Shown here: positions 26,233-34,645 of the stretch, one piece after another
How positions within the stretch are numbered: the first letter of the stretch is position 1
Layout: every line of letters starts with the position of its first letter
Assembly (NCBI GenBank): GCA_951812305.1
Contig: CATOSB010000004.1
Span: 744,001-808,000, forward strand
Direction of reading: 5' to 3'
Origin: an uncultured Paracoccaceae bacterium
GTDB taxonomy: Bacteria > Pseudomonadota > Alphaproteobacteria > Rhodobacterales > Rhodobacteraceae
Length of the DNA stretch: 64,000 nt
Made by a program: the position numbers and the translations under genes
The notes under the pieces: model-generated
The model's database searches: none
What the model saw: only the letters and a program-made list of their open reading frames with translations
Told to the model about the DNA's origin: nothing

Positions 26233-27336
26233 TTAGCCGGTGTGAAACAACGTCTGAAAAAGACGCGGATCGATGCTGTCGCTGTCGAAGGTATCCCCTT
26301 CCAACAGCACACTGATCGCATCATGGCTGTGCAAACTTTCCTGATGGCTGGCGATTACACGGAAATCACCAATGCGAGGGTCACGCTGCAACTCATTACA
26401 AAACAGCCGCGCCGCGTCTTCCACAAAGATCGGGTTGGCGGCGTTCAGTTCGGCGAACGCCTGTTCGTCCTCGCGTTTTACCATCACTTGGGTTTCCGTA
26501 GGAACCGCATCGCGGCACATGTCGATCAGATCCTCAAACCACAGAATGTCCTCGCCTGGCGTCAATTCCACTGAAATTCGCGCGACCGAACGCTGTGAAT
26601 GCGGTGTCGCCAATTGCCCGCGAATTTGCCGGGCATGTTCAGAAAGCTCAAGCGAACATGGGCATGTCGACGAATAGACATAGTCCAGATGCACGATTTT
26701 CCTGCGCACTCCATCGCGCTCTACCAGTTCCAACGCGATGTCATAGTATTGGTAGCCATCCAGCCCAGAACGCAGCGAGTTAACCTTCAACGGGAACGAA
26801 AACCGCATTTGGATGCGGGCGTCAAAACTTTCCAGATCGGATTTGTAATCGTCCAGAGTCTTTTCGATCACTTCAAAGCTGAACGTCTCTTCTGCATGGC
26901 GATAAAATGTCCGCATGATGCGGCTCATGTTGATGCCCTTCTTGTCGGCTTCCAGGCTGACAGAGCCAGTGACAGATGTTTCAAGCTGCAGATTACCATT
27001 GTCACGGGTCGCGAAACGGATCGGCAAACGGAAGTTTGAGATACCAACGTGCTGGATCTGACGTCTCGCACCTTTGATCAGGCTTTCGGGCCCATTCTGC
27101 AAGTCGGGCAATCCGGCCTTGTAATCTGAATCCACCTCAAAGTTCGCCGGATAAGACCTTGAAAAATCCGGGTAATTTTTGACCTTTCCTGCAGGCAGAA
27201 GTGCACGAATTGAAGGATCGAGCGTCTCGATTTCCTCTCGCTTCGCGGTTGTTGCCCAAAGTCGCAACAACGCCAATGCCCCAGCGGCATCATCCCGGTC
27301 AGGCTGTCTGTCTCGCACCGGCGTGTGAAAGTTCAT
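26233..27336 (-). CDS. folE2: GTP cyclohydrolase IB
   Basis: 367 residues. First step from GTP to dihydroneopterin triphosphate in folate or queuosine synthesis, by the metal-flexible type IB enzyme. Family features are HVGISNFRLPIRF, SLEADKKGINMSRIMRTFY, and HLDYVYSSTCPCSLELSEHA with the catalytic Cys cluster near residue 230. TPGEDILWFEDLIDM and the C-terminal ESLHSHDAIS follow. In many bacteria folE2 backs up folE under zinc limitation through Zur. No clear Zur palindrome was found upstream, so regulation is open. Confidence 0.96.
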   Translation of the reverse strand: MNFHTPVRDRQPDRDDAAGALALLRLWATTAKREEIETLDPSIRALLPAGKVKNYPDFSRSYPANFEVDSDYKAGLPDLQNGPESLIKGARRQIQHVGISNFRLPIRFATRDNGNLQLETSVTGSVSLEADKKGINMSRIMRTFYRHAEETFSFEVIEKTLDDYKSDLESFDARIQMRFSFPLKVNSLRSGLDGYQYYDIALELVERDGVRRKIVHLDYVYSSTCPCSLELSEHARQIRGQLATPHSQRSVARISVELTPGEDILWFEDLIDMCRDAVPTETQVMVKREDEQAFAELNAANPIFVEDAARLFCNELQRDPRIGDFRVIASHQESLHSHDAISVLLEGDTFDSDSIDPRLFQTLFHTG

Positions 27337-27657
27337 GGTTCTTCTCTCCCGCTGTCAGGCTCTACATAGATAGTGGAGCCCCCCAGAATTTCCAATTCAA
27401 TTACCTGCAGATTGCCAGAATATGTCAGCTAGCTTTCCCTTAATATTTGGTTAACAGCACCGCAAACTGCACAAATATACTACCAATTCGTTAACCCACC
27501 GTGCGGACAATTCACAACCGAAACGTACTTTACGTGTGAAATATCAAAGCGTTACAATTTTTCAATCGTTTTCAAACGTTTGCATGCAAATATTCGTGCG
27601 GATTCGCCGCCAATCAGCACTTTCCGAATCAGCGAATCCTTGTCTGAAAGCGTTGCG
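27337..27657. other. AT-rich intergenic region between metZ and folE2
   Basis: About 320 bp with no convincing coding frame. It holds the folE2 promoter region and the 3' flank of metZ. It contains several near-inverted short repeats (for example GTTTTCAAACGTTTG around 27569) and is clearly richer in A+T than its surroundings. No recognised binding site or small RNA could be assigned. Confidence 0.5.
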
Positions 27658-28836
27658 TCAAATAGCTGAGATTGCGCTCTTCAGGTCACCTATCAGGTCG
27701 TCTGTGTCCTCAAGCCCGACGCTGATCCGGATTAGTCCCGGATCAATTCCCAGTTCTTCGCGCAACGCCTCGCTCAAGCGCTGATGCGTCGTTGTTGCGG
27801 GGTGTGTCACAATGCTTTTGGCATCGCCAAGGTTATTGGAAATCGTAAAGACCTTTAGCGCGTTCAAGGCTTTGAACGCTGCCGGTTTTCCGCCTTTCGC
27901 GACAATGGACAACATTGTGCCGCCTTCTTCCAATACTTCACGCGCAAGATTGTATTGCGGGTGCGACGGCAAGTGCGGGTAAATCACCGCACTCAATCGC
28001 TCATCGCCTTCCAACGCGCACGCAATCCGGCTTGCAGATGCCGACATGGCGCGAACACGAAGGTCAAGCGTTTCCAGCCCCTTCAACATCACCCAGGCGT
28101 TGAAAGGCGACATCGCCCCGCCGGTGTGTTTCAGATAGGGTTCAAGCGTTTTGCGTATGAACTCCCGCTGCCCCAGCACGATCCCGCCAAGGCACCGCCC
28201 CTGCCCGTCCACATGCTTGGTCGTGGAATAGACGACCACATCGGCACCAAGTTCAAACGCCCGAGAGTAGATCGGGGTTGCAAAGACATTGTCGACCACG
28301 ACTTTGGCATCAACTGCGTGGGCAAGTCGCGATACCGATGCAATGTCGATCAGCTCCAGCGTGGGGTTGGAAATGGACTCCAGGAACACAACCGACGTGT
28401 CGGATCGAATTGCTTGCTCCCACTCCTCAAGATCGGTTCCATCGACCAGTGTCACCTCGACGCCAAAGCGCGGCAACACCTCTTCCACGATGTAAAGACA
28501 GGATCCGAATAGTGCGCGGGCGCTGACAACGTGATCGCCGGCTTTCAGCATTGACATCAGCGTCGCATTCACCGCCGCCATACCGGACGCGGTGGCAAAT
28601 GCATCCTCGGCCCCTTCCAGCGCCGCAAACCGTTCCTCGAACATGCGTACGGTCGGGTTGCCGTAGCGGGCATAAATGAATTCATCATCGCCCGCTTCAA
28701 TGAACCGCTCTTCAGCAGCTTCTGCAGTTTCATACACGAACCCTTGCGTCAGATAGATCGCTTCCGCCACTTCGCCATACTGGCTGCGGCGAATGCCGCC
28801 ATGCACCAGATTCGTGCGTTTATTCCAATCCGTCAT
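27658..28836 (-). CDS. metZ: O-succinylhomoserine sulfhydrylase
   Basis: 392 residues from ATG 28836 (MTDWNKRTNLVHGGIRRSQY); the frame is open further upstream through the riboswitch, which is not coding. PLP-dependent Cys/Met-metabolism enzyme converting O-succinylhomoserine and sulfide to homocysteine. Motifs are YARYGNPTVRMFEERFAALE, FATASGMAAV, the PLP Lys in YSTTKHVDGQGRCLGG, and the C-terminal RISVGLEDTDDLIGDL. The SAM-II riboswitch and intrinsic terminator upstream put it under S-adenosylmethionine control, which supports a methionine role over cystathionine lyase. Confidence 0.95.
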   Translation of the reverse strand: MTDWNKRTNLVHGGIRRSQYGEVAEAIYLTQGFVYETAEAAEERFIEAGDDEFIYARYGNPTVRMFEERFAALEGAEDAFATASGMAAVNATLMSMLKAGDHVVSARALFGSCLYIVEEVLPRFGVEVTLVDGTDLEEWEQAIRSDTSVVFLESISNPTLELIDIASVSRLAHAVDAKVVVDNVFATPIYSRAFELGADVVVYSTTKHVDGQGRCLGGIVLGQREFIRKTLEPYLKHTGGAMSPFNAWVMLKGLETLDLRVRAMSASASRIACALEGDERLSAVIYPHLPSHPQYNLAREVLEEGGTMLSIVAKGGKPAAFKALNALKVFTISNNLGDAKSIVTHPATTTHQRLSEALREELGIDPGLIRISVGLEDTDDLIGDLKSAISAI

Positions 28837-28860
28837 AGGATGCCCTTTCGTGCGCGCATC

Positions 28861-28893
28861 AAAAAACCCCCTACCGCTAAAGCGTCGGGGGTT
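28861..28893 (-). terminator. intrinsic terminator in the metZ leader
   Basis: On the minus strand AACCCCC-GACGCTTTAGCGGT-AGGGGG is followed by six T. The strong hairpin and U-tract lie between the riboswitch and the metZ start, so SAM binding may control transcription read-through. Confidence 0.75.
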
Positions 28894-28902
28894 TGATCGC
28901 CT

Positions 28903-28962
28903 CGACCTCTTTAGCGGCATATTTAACGTGGCCCGCAATCCGGTAAACAAATCGCCACGGTG
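28903..28962 (-). promoter_or_regulatory. SAM-II riboswitch upstream of metZ
   Basis: Read on the minus strand, the leader contains GCGATTTGTTTACCGGATTG, then GCGGGCCACGTTAAATATGC, then CGCTAAAGAGG. These are the conserved blocks of the SAM-II (metA) aptamer: the GATTTG start, the CACGTTAAA loop and the GCTAAA pseudoknot partner. The class is found mainly upstream of methionine genes in alphaproteobacteria. It lies about 70 bp before the metZ ATG with a terminator hairpin between. Confidence 0.9.
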
Positions 28963-29096
28963 GCTTTTGTTAGATGTCGCGCGCGCGAAGGTCAACACCG
29001 TCAAAAAAACCGCAACGGGGCTGTAACGGGTTCTTCACTTCTCTGCCGTATGCACGAGGCTTGGGATAGCCACAACATATGGTGGGGATCAGGGTG

Positions 29097-30035
29097 ATGC
29101 CTGTTCTGAGGGTGAATGTCGCGGGGTCGGCGATCGTACCGGGTGATCTGCGCAAATGGAAAACTGAGCTGGCAAACGCGCTTTCAGAGCTGCCGCAAAA
29201 AGCGCCAATCATCATTCTATTGCACGGCTACAAGTTCTCTCCATTCCACCGCAAAAACGACCCGCATAACCACATCTATTCACTGACGCCGCCGCGCCGC
29301 TGTTGGAAAGCGCTTAGCTGGCCGCGCCATCTTGGTTTTGGCAGGGGGCGTCAGAACGAAGGCCTTTGCATCGCATTCGGCTAGGAAGCGCGAGGAACGA
29401 TCTGGCAGGCATGGCGCAGCGCACGTTCGGCCAGTGTGGCATTGTCTGAACTGATCAACCACGTCCACGCTCATGGACACCGCGTCAATGTCATCGCGCA
29501 TTCTTTAGGCGCGCGAGTCATCCTGTCGGCGCTGCCCGCCGTTCCCTCTGGTGCGCTTCAACGGGTGGTTCTGATGGCGGCGGCAGAGTTTCAAACTGCG
29601 GCGAACGCGGCGCTCGACACACCAGCCGGGCGCACGGCAGAATTCATCAACGTGACCAGCCGCGAAAACGACCTTTTCGATGCGATCATCGAATGGCTTA
29701 TCTGGCCCCGTAAGTGGCAAGACCGCGCGCTTGGTGACGGGTTCTGCAGCGCCAGATCGAACTGGCTAAATATCCAGATTGACCGGCGCAAAACACGAAA
29801 GGCACTTGCCCGTCTTGGCTTTCACGTTCCGCCACCACGGGCGCGCATATGCCATTGGTGGGCCTATCTGCGACCTGGTCTATTACATTTCTACAAGGAT
29901 CTGATCCGTCGGCCACAGGCGCTGCCGCTGGATGAATTGCTTCGCGCACTGCCTGACCAGAGCAGCCCGCGTTGGTCGCGCATCGCGGAAACATTTAAAG
30001 TGTCAGGCCATGCCCACGGTCGACACCCAAGCTGA
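29097..30035 (+). pseudogene. alpha/beta hydrolase interrupted by an in-frame TAG
   Basis: Starting at ATG 29097 (MPVLRVNVAGSAIVPGDLRK) the frame shows the oxyanion segment IIILLHGYKFSP. It stops at TAG 29382-29384 and then continues in the same frame. The nucleophile elbow VIAHSLGARVIL comes ~50 codons later, and the protein runs to 30035. Both halves belong to one ~312-residue hydrolase. The stop sits where a single G-to-A change from Trp (GLCIAFG-W-EARGTIWQAW) would explain it. The second half has no convincing start of its own. It is either a recent nonsense mutation or a sequencing error. Substrate unknown. Confidence 0.8.
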
Positions 30036-30112
30036 AACAGCAAAAAAACTGTCGCCAACTGATCCAGAAAGACCTTGGCGCTCCTGCGCAGAATGATTAG
30101 CACTGGCGCACC

Positions 30113-30733
30113 ATGACAGGCAAATTCATCACGTTCGAGGGCATTGACGGCTCCGGCAAATCCACGCAGGCGCGGCTGCTGGCAGATGGATTGAAGGAAC
30201 GTGGCTATGATGTCGTTCTTACCCGCGAACCCGGTGGGTCGCCCGGTGCCGATGAAATTCGGCGCCTGGTTCTGGAAGGCGACCCTGAAAAATGGTCGGC
30301 AGAAACCGAATTGTTGCTGTTCACCGCCGCGCGCCGAGATCATCTTGAACGGCTGATCGAACCGGCAATCGCCGACGGCAAGATCGTGGTTTGCGATCGC
30401 TTTGCGGACAGCACAAGAATGTATCAGGGCCTGTCGCGCGGCGATCTGCGCGCCAAAGTGGATGCCTTGCACGAGTTGATGATCGGGCGCGAGCCTGACC
30501 TGACGTTATTGATCGACATGGATCCCGATCAGGGCCTGAGCCGTGCCAAGGGGCGTAACGGCCATGAAGAACGTTTCGAGGATTTCGGCCCCGGATTGCA
30601 GCGAAAGATGCGGCAGGGGTTTCTGGCACTTGCAGATGAATACAACGACAGGTTTCGCATCATCGACGGATCCGGTTCCGTGGACGACGTAGCCGCCAAA
30701 GTGGCGGCGGTGGTATTTGAGACGCTTAGATGA
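30113..30733 (+). CDS. tmk: thymidylate kinase
   Basis: 206 residues. Phosphorylates dTMP to dTDP. P-loop FEGIDGSGKSTQ at residue 8, substrate motif LTREPGGSPGADEIR, the DR(Y/F) motif VVCDRFADSTRMYQG, and the LID region SRAKGRNGHEERFE. Length and motif order are normal. First gene of a tightly packed plus-strand run; its stop overlaps the holB start (ATGA). Confidence 0.97.
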   Translation: MTGKFITFEGIDGSGKSTQARLLADGLKERGYDVVLTREPGGSPGADEIRRLVLEGDPEKWSAETELLLFTAARRDHLERLIEPAIADGKIVVCDRFADSTRMYQGLSRGDLRAKVDALHELMIGREPDLTLLIDMDPDQGLSRAKGRNGHEERFEDFGPGLQRKMRQGFLALADEYNDRFRIIDGSGSVDDVAAKVAAVVFETLR

Positions 30734-31845
30734 GTGATGACGTTCAAGAACCGGACCGCGCACCGGGTGCCCCGCATCCGCGGGATGCCATGTCTGTTAT
30801 CGGGCACCGTGCCGCCGAACAAACCTTTCTGGATGCGTTCAATTCGGGCCGGATGCACCATGCTTGGCTGATCACCGGGCCACGCGGTGTTGGGAAGGCC
30901 ACACTCGCCTGGCGGTTGGCGCGCTTTCTGCTGGCCACACCGGTGGATGACGGCGGGATGTTCGGCGCGCCGGAGCCGCCGACAACGCTAGACACGGCAC
31001 CCGACCACCCCGTGAACGCCCGCATTCTCGCCCTGTCAGAGCCGTGCCTGTGCCTCATCCGGCGACCGTGGGATGCCAAATCCGAACGCTTGCGCGCCGA
31101 AATCACGGTTGATGAGGTTCGCAAGCTGAAGCGGTTTTTTGGACTGTCAGCGACGGATGGCGGCCGCCGGGTCGTGATTGTCGATGCTGCAGATGAAATG
31201 AACGTCAATGCGGCCAACGCCCTTCTGAAGGTGCTTGAAGAACCGCCTGCCAATACGGTCCTGTTCCTTATTTCACATCAACCCACCCGCCTGCTGCCCA
31301 CGATCCGCAGCCGCTGTCGCGCCTTGCGATGCGCGCCTTTGAGCGATGCGGAGATGGCAGAAGTATTTCGCCGCACGGATGCCCCTGACATCGACAATCC
31401 GGCAGCGATTGCAGCGCTCGCCGCAGGGTCGCCCGGTGCCGCGCTTCGGCTTCTGGCGATGGACGGGTTGGAAATCTACGGCAATCTTGTCGGGCTTTTG
31501 CAAAAGGGACTGAACCGCCCAACAGCCGTGAAGTTCGCCGAAGGCTGCGCCGGCCCGGCCAATGTGCAGAAATTCGACCTCGTGTTGGAACTGATCGACC
31601 TGTTCCTGTCCCGACTTGCACGCGCCGGTGTGTCTGGCCCGCCCGATCCGGAAGCAGCAGAAGGCGAAGCTGTGCTGTTTGCCCATCTCAACCCCGGGCC
31701 ATTGACCGCACAACGCTGGGCATCACTGCAACAGGATCTCAGCCATCGCACCCGGCACGGCCAGGCCGTCAATCTTGACCCTGCTGCCCTGATCCTTGAT
31801 ACGCTTTTCAAGATCAACGAGACAGCGGCGCGTTTGGCCGCCTGA
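30730..31845 (+). CDS. holB: DNA polymerase III delta' subunit
   Basis: 371 residues, AAA+ clamp-loader subunit. A modified Walker A GPRGVGKATLAW lies near residue 51. The helicase-like segment VVIVDAADEMNVNAANALLK precedes VLEEPPANTVLFLISHQP and the arginine-finger region TIRSRCRALRC, as in delta'. No zinc-module cysteines are obvious in the usual place, as in some alphaproteobacterial homologues. Translationally coupled to tmk; tatD begins three bases after its stop. The tmk-holB-tatD order is common in bacteria. Confidence 0.95.
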   Translation: MSDDVQEPDRAPGAPHPRDAMSVIGHRAAEQTFLDAFNSGRMHHAWLITGPRGVGKATLAWRLARFLLATPVDDGGMFGAPEPPTTLDTAPDHPVNARILALSEPCLCLIRRPWDAKSERLRAEITVDEVRKLKRFFGLSATDGGRRVVIVDAADEMNVNAANALLKVLEEPPANTVLFLISHQPTRLLPTIRSRCRALRCAPLSDAEMAEVFRRTDAPDIDNPAAIAALAAGSPGAALRLLAMDGLEIYGNLVGLLQKGLNRPTAVKFAEGCAGPANVQKFDLVLELIDLFLSRLARAGVSGPPDPEAAEGEAVLFAHLNPGPLTAQRWASLQQDLSHRTRHGQAVNLDPAALILDTLFKINETAARLAA

Positions 31846-31848
31846 GCC

Positions 31849-32652
31849 ATGAACCCGCCGGAAATCACTGACAGCCATTGCCATCTGGACTTCGACAGCT
31901 TCGATGAGGATCGCGACGACGTGGTGGCGCGTGCTGTAGATGCTGGCGTCACAAGAATGGTCACTATCTGCACGCGACTGCGACAGGAACCACAGGTGCG
32001 TGCTATCGCAACAAGATACGCGCCGGTCTTCTACGCCGCTGGCACCCATCCGATGAGCGCGGCAGAGGAACCACTGGCAAGTGTCGAGGATTTGGTCGCA
32101 CTTGCAAAGCATCCGAAGTTCGTCGGCATTGGTGAGACTGGCCTCGATTACCACTACACGGCCCAAAGCGCTGACATCCAAAAACAAAGCCTTCGGGTTC
32201 ATATCGAGGCGGCGCGCCAGACCGAACTGCCCCTGATAATCCATTCCCGCGATGCCGATGACGACATGGCCCGGATCTTGTGCGAAGAGCACAAGGCAGG
32301 CGCTTACGCTTGTGTCATGCACTGTTTTTCTTCCGGCCCCAAACTGGCAGAGGCCGCGCTGTCGCTTGGTTTCTACCTCTCTATGCCCGGCATTGCTGCC
32401 TTCCCGAAATCCCAAGCGCTGCGCGACATATTCGCCGCCGCTCCGGTTGACCGGATATTGGTCGAAACCGACGCGCCTTACCTCTCGCCGCCCCCGTTTC
32501 GCGGCAAACGAAACGAACCGGCGTACACAGTCCACACCGCGAAAGTCGGCGCCGATATCCTTGGCCTCGATTACCCGGAATTCGCGCGCCGGACCCAGGA
32601 AAATTTTGACCGCCTGTTCACAAAAGTTGCAGCCTTCAAGGCAACCGCATGA
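31849..32652 (+). CDS. tatD: TatD-family metal-dependent DNase
   Basis: 267 residues, TIM-barrel amidohydrolase-like hydrolase. Metal ligands are visible in ITDSHCHLDFDSF, the Glu in GIGETGLDYHY, and His in LIIHSRDADDD, CVMHCFSS and the terminal Asp in LVETDAPYLSPPPFRGKRNE. The TatD family has 3'-5' exonuclease or D-tyrosyl-tRNA-related activities; this YcfH-like subgroup is not finely characterised. The stop overlaps the next gene by four bases. Confidence 0.95.
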   Translation: MNPPEITDSHCHLDFDSFDEDRDDVVARAVDAGVTRMVTICTRLRQEPQVRAIATRYAPVFYAAGTHPMSAAEEPLASVEDLVALAKHPKFVGIGETGLDYHYTAQSADIQKQSLRVHIEAARQTELPLIIHSRDADDDMARILCEEHKAGAYACVMHCFSSGPKLAEAALSLGFYLSMPGIAAFPKSQALRDIFAAAPVDRILVETDAPYLSPPPFRGKRNEPAYTVHTAKVGADILGLDYPEFARRTQENFDRLFTKVAAFKATA

Positions 32653-33449
32653 CAGCAGAGATGCGATTTACGATCCTTGGCTGCGGGTCCTCTGGTGGCG
32701 TTCCCCGCATCGGCGGGCATTGGGGCCGTTGCGATCCCGAAAACCCCAAGAACCACAGGTGGCGCTGTTCATTGCTCGTGGAAAGAGTGACCGACGACGG
32801 CACCACAACCGTCCTGATCGACACCTCGCCAGACATGCGCGCACAGCTTCTGGGTGCCGGTATCGGGCGGCTTGATAGCGTGGTCTATACACACGCTCAC
32901 GCAGACCATGTTCATGGACTGGACGATCTGCGCATGGTCGTGCTGAACATGCGCCAACGCCTGCCGGTCTGGGCGGATGAGCCTACGAGCAAGGCCTTGA
33001 TGGAGCGGTTCAACTACGCCTTTGTCCAACCTGAAGGTTCGACGTACCCGCCCATTCTTGAACTCAACAAAATCGACGGTCCCGTTACGATTGGCGGCGC
33101 AGGCGGCGCCATCACATTCGAACCCTTCCTTGTCGAACATGGCGCAATCGATGCACTTGGGTTTCGCGTCGGCGATCTCGCCTATCTCCCGGATGTGGCA
33201 GAAATGAATGACATCGCCTGGAATGCCGTTGACGGGTTAGATATCTGGATCGTCGATGCCTTGCGCCGCGATCCGCACCCGACCCATTCACATTTCGCGC
33301 AGACGCTCGAGTGGATCGAACGCGCAGGGCCAAAACGCGCGGTTCTGACCAACATGCACAATGATCTCGACTACTGCGAAGTCGCCGCCGAAACGCCCGA
33401 CAATGTGGAACCGGCATATGATGGCATGGTCATACGGATGCCCGTATGA
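32649..33449 (+). CDS. MBL-fold metallohydrolase (PhnP-like)
   Basis: 266 residues. Begins FTILGCGSSGGVPRIGGHWG, the start pattern of PhnP/RNase Z-like phosphodiesterases. The zinc motif is YTHAHADHVHGLDDLR. A second His lies in DPHPTHSHFAQTLEW, and the terminal LTNMHNDLDY provides the last ligands. It probably hydrolyses a cyclic phosphodiester or similar. It sits after tatD by a four-base overlap, a conserved neighbour arrangement in alphaproteobacteria, so a housekeeping role is more likely than phosphonate metabolism. Confidence 0.92.
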   Translation: MTAEMRFTILGCGSSGGVPRIGGHWGRCDPENPKNHRWRCSLLVERVTDDGTTTVLIDTSPDMRAQLLGAGIGRLDSVVYTHAHADHVHGLDDLRMVVLNMRQRLPVWADEPTSKALMERFNYAFVQPEGSTYPPILELNKIDGPVTIGGAGGAITFEPFLVEHGAIDALGFRVGDLAYLPDVAEMNDIAWNAVDGLDIWIVDALRRDPHPTHSHFAQTLEWIERAGPKRAVLTNMHNDLDYCEVAAETPDNVEPAYDGMVIRMPV

Positions 33450-33471
33450 TCAAGCACACCGGCATCCAACT

Positions 33472-34401
33472 ATGACAGCGCTGATCGCGGTCGTCCTGCC
33501 CGTATTCGCCGTGGTCGGGCTTGGGTATTACGCCGTCTGGCGGGGTCATCTGGCAGGGAACACAATCGAAGGGCTGATGAAATTCGCGCAGAATTTCGCA
33601 ATCCCGTGCTTACTGTTCAAAGCCATCGCCACGCTTGATCTGGGGCAGAATTTTCACCTGCCGCTGCTTGGCACATATTATTTCGGCGCAACCTGCGCCT
33701 TTCTCGTGGCCCTGTTTGGGGCGCGAGTTTTGTTCAGTCGCCCTTGGGAAGACTGTGTCGCCATCGGATTTGCCGCGTTGTTTTCCAACTCGGTCGTCAT
33801 GGGATTGCCAATCACGGAACGTGCCTATGGCGCCGACGCACTGGGCCCGAATTTCGCGATCATCGCACTGAATGCACCGATTTGTTACACGCTCGGTTTC
33901 GTGGTTATGGAACTGGTGCGCGCGCGCGGTGCGGGCCTTTGCAATGCCTTTACCGCAGTCGCACGGGCCATTGGCAGGAACGCCCTGATGATCGCAATCG
34001 CACTTGGCTTTGTGGTCAATGTCACGGGCCTGCCACTACCCGGATTTGCGTGGGACGCCGTTGATCTGATGGCCCGCGCCGGCCTTCCCGTTGCAATTTT
34101 CGCCCTTGGCGGCGTTCTCAGTCAGTACCGCCCCGAGGGCGACATGCCGACGATCCTTTTCATCTGTGCCGTCTCATTGGTGATGACCCCGTTAATTACA
34201 TGGTTCACTGGCGGAATTGCGGGCCTGTCAACGGGTGAATTCCGATCCGTTGTGATTACTGCGGCAATGGCACCCGGCATTAACGCCTACATCTTTGCTT
34301 CAATGTACGGCGTGGGCAAACGCGTGGTTGCCTCCAGCGTGCTGCTGGGCACTGCGCTGAACTTGGTTACCGCAACGGTGGTGCTGGCGCTGCTTCCCTA
34401 G
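33472..34401 (+). CDS. AEC-family (auxin efflux carrier) transporter
   Basis: 309 residues from ATG 33472 (MTALIAVVLPVFAVVGLGYY); the longer frame overlaps the MBL gene and is not membrane-like. About ten hydrophobic spans, with the family features NFAIPCLLFKAIA, NSVVMGLPITERAYG and the C-terminal TAAMAPGINAYIFASMYGV. AEC members export small organic acids such as malate or malonate; the substrate here is unknown. Its TAG overlaps, on the other strand, the stop of the remnant gene at 34398. Confidence 0.92.
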   Translation: MTALIAVVLPVFAVVGLGYYAVWRGHLAGNTIEGLMKFAQNFAIPCLLFKAIATLDLGQNFHLPLLGTYYFGATCAFLVALFGARVLFSRPWEDCVAIGFAALFSNSVVMGLPITERAYGADALGPNFAIIALNAPICYTLGFVVMELVRARGAGLCNAFTAVARAIGRNALMIAIALGFVVNVTGLPLPGFAWDAVDLMARAGLPVAIFALGGVLSQYRPEGDMPTILFICAVSLVMTPLITWFTGGIAGLSTGEFRSVVITAAMAPGINAYIFASMYGVGKRVVASSVLLGTALNLVTATVVLALLP

Positions 34402-34645
34402 ATCAGGGTGATTTCGTGTGACACTGGTTCGAAGGTTGTCAGGCCGAAGCGGGCGTTCGAATTGGCCTCGCAATTCCAGCTGACTGGGGCTTTGCCAAGT
34501 CGTCCACTAGGTCGCCCGAACCAATGGCGCAACCAAGGACAATCCCCCGAAGTACTTAACCTGAGTTCTGGATAAGCGCTATATCTGGTATTCGACCTGC
34601 CTGATTGTTTCCGGCACGGTTATGGGTCCCATTTTAACTTTGGTT

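Noticed and set aside
26138..26324. Possible small gene on the minus strand between trkH and folE2
   Set aside because: The frame only reads the trkH 5' region out of phase and has no start signal; the region is better seen as a hairpin-bearing spacer.
29382..29384. TAG in the hydrolase as a pyrrolysine or programmed read-through codon
   Set aside because: No pyrrolysine context, no methanogen-type genes, and the expected residue is an ordinary Trp; a point mutation or error is simpler.
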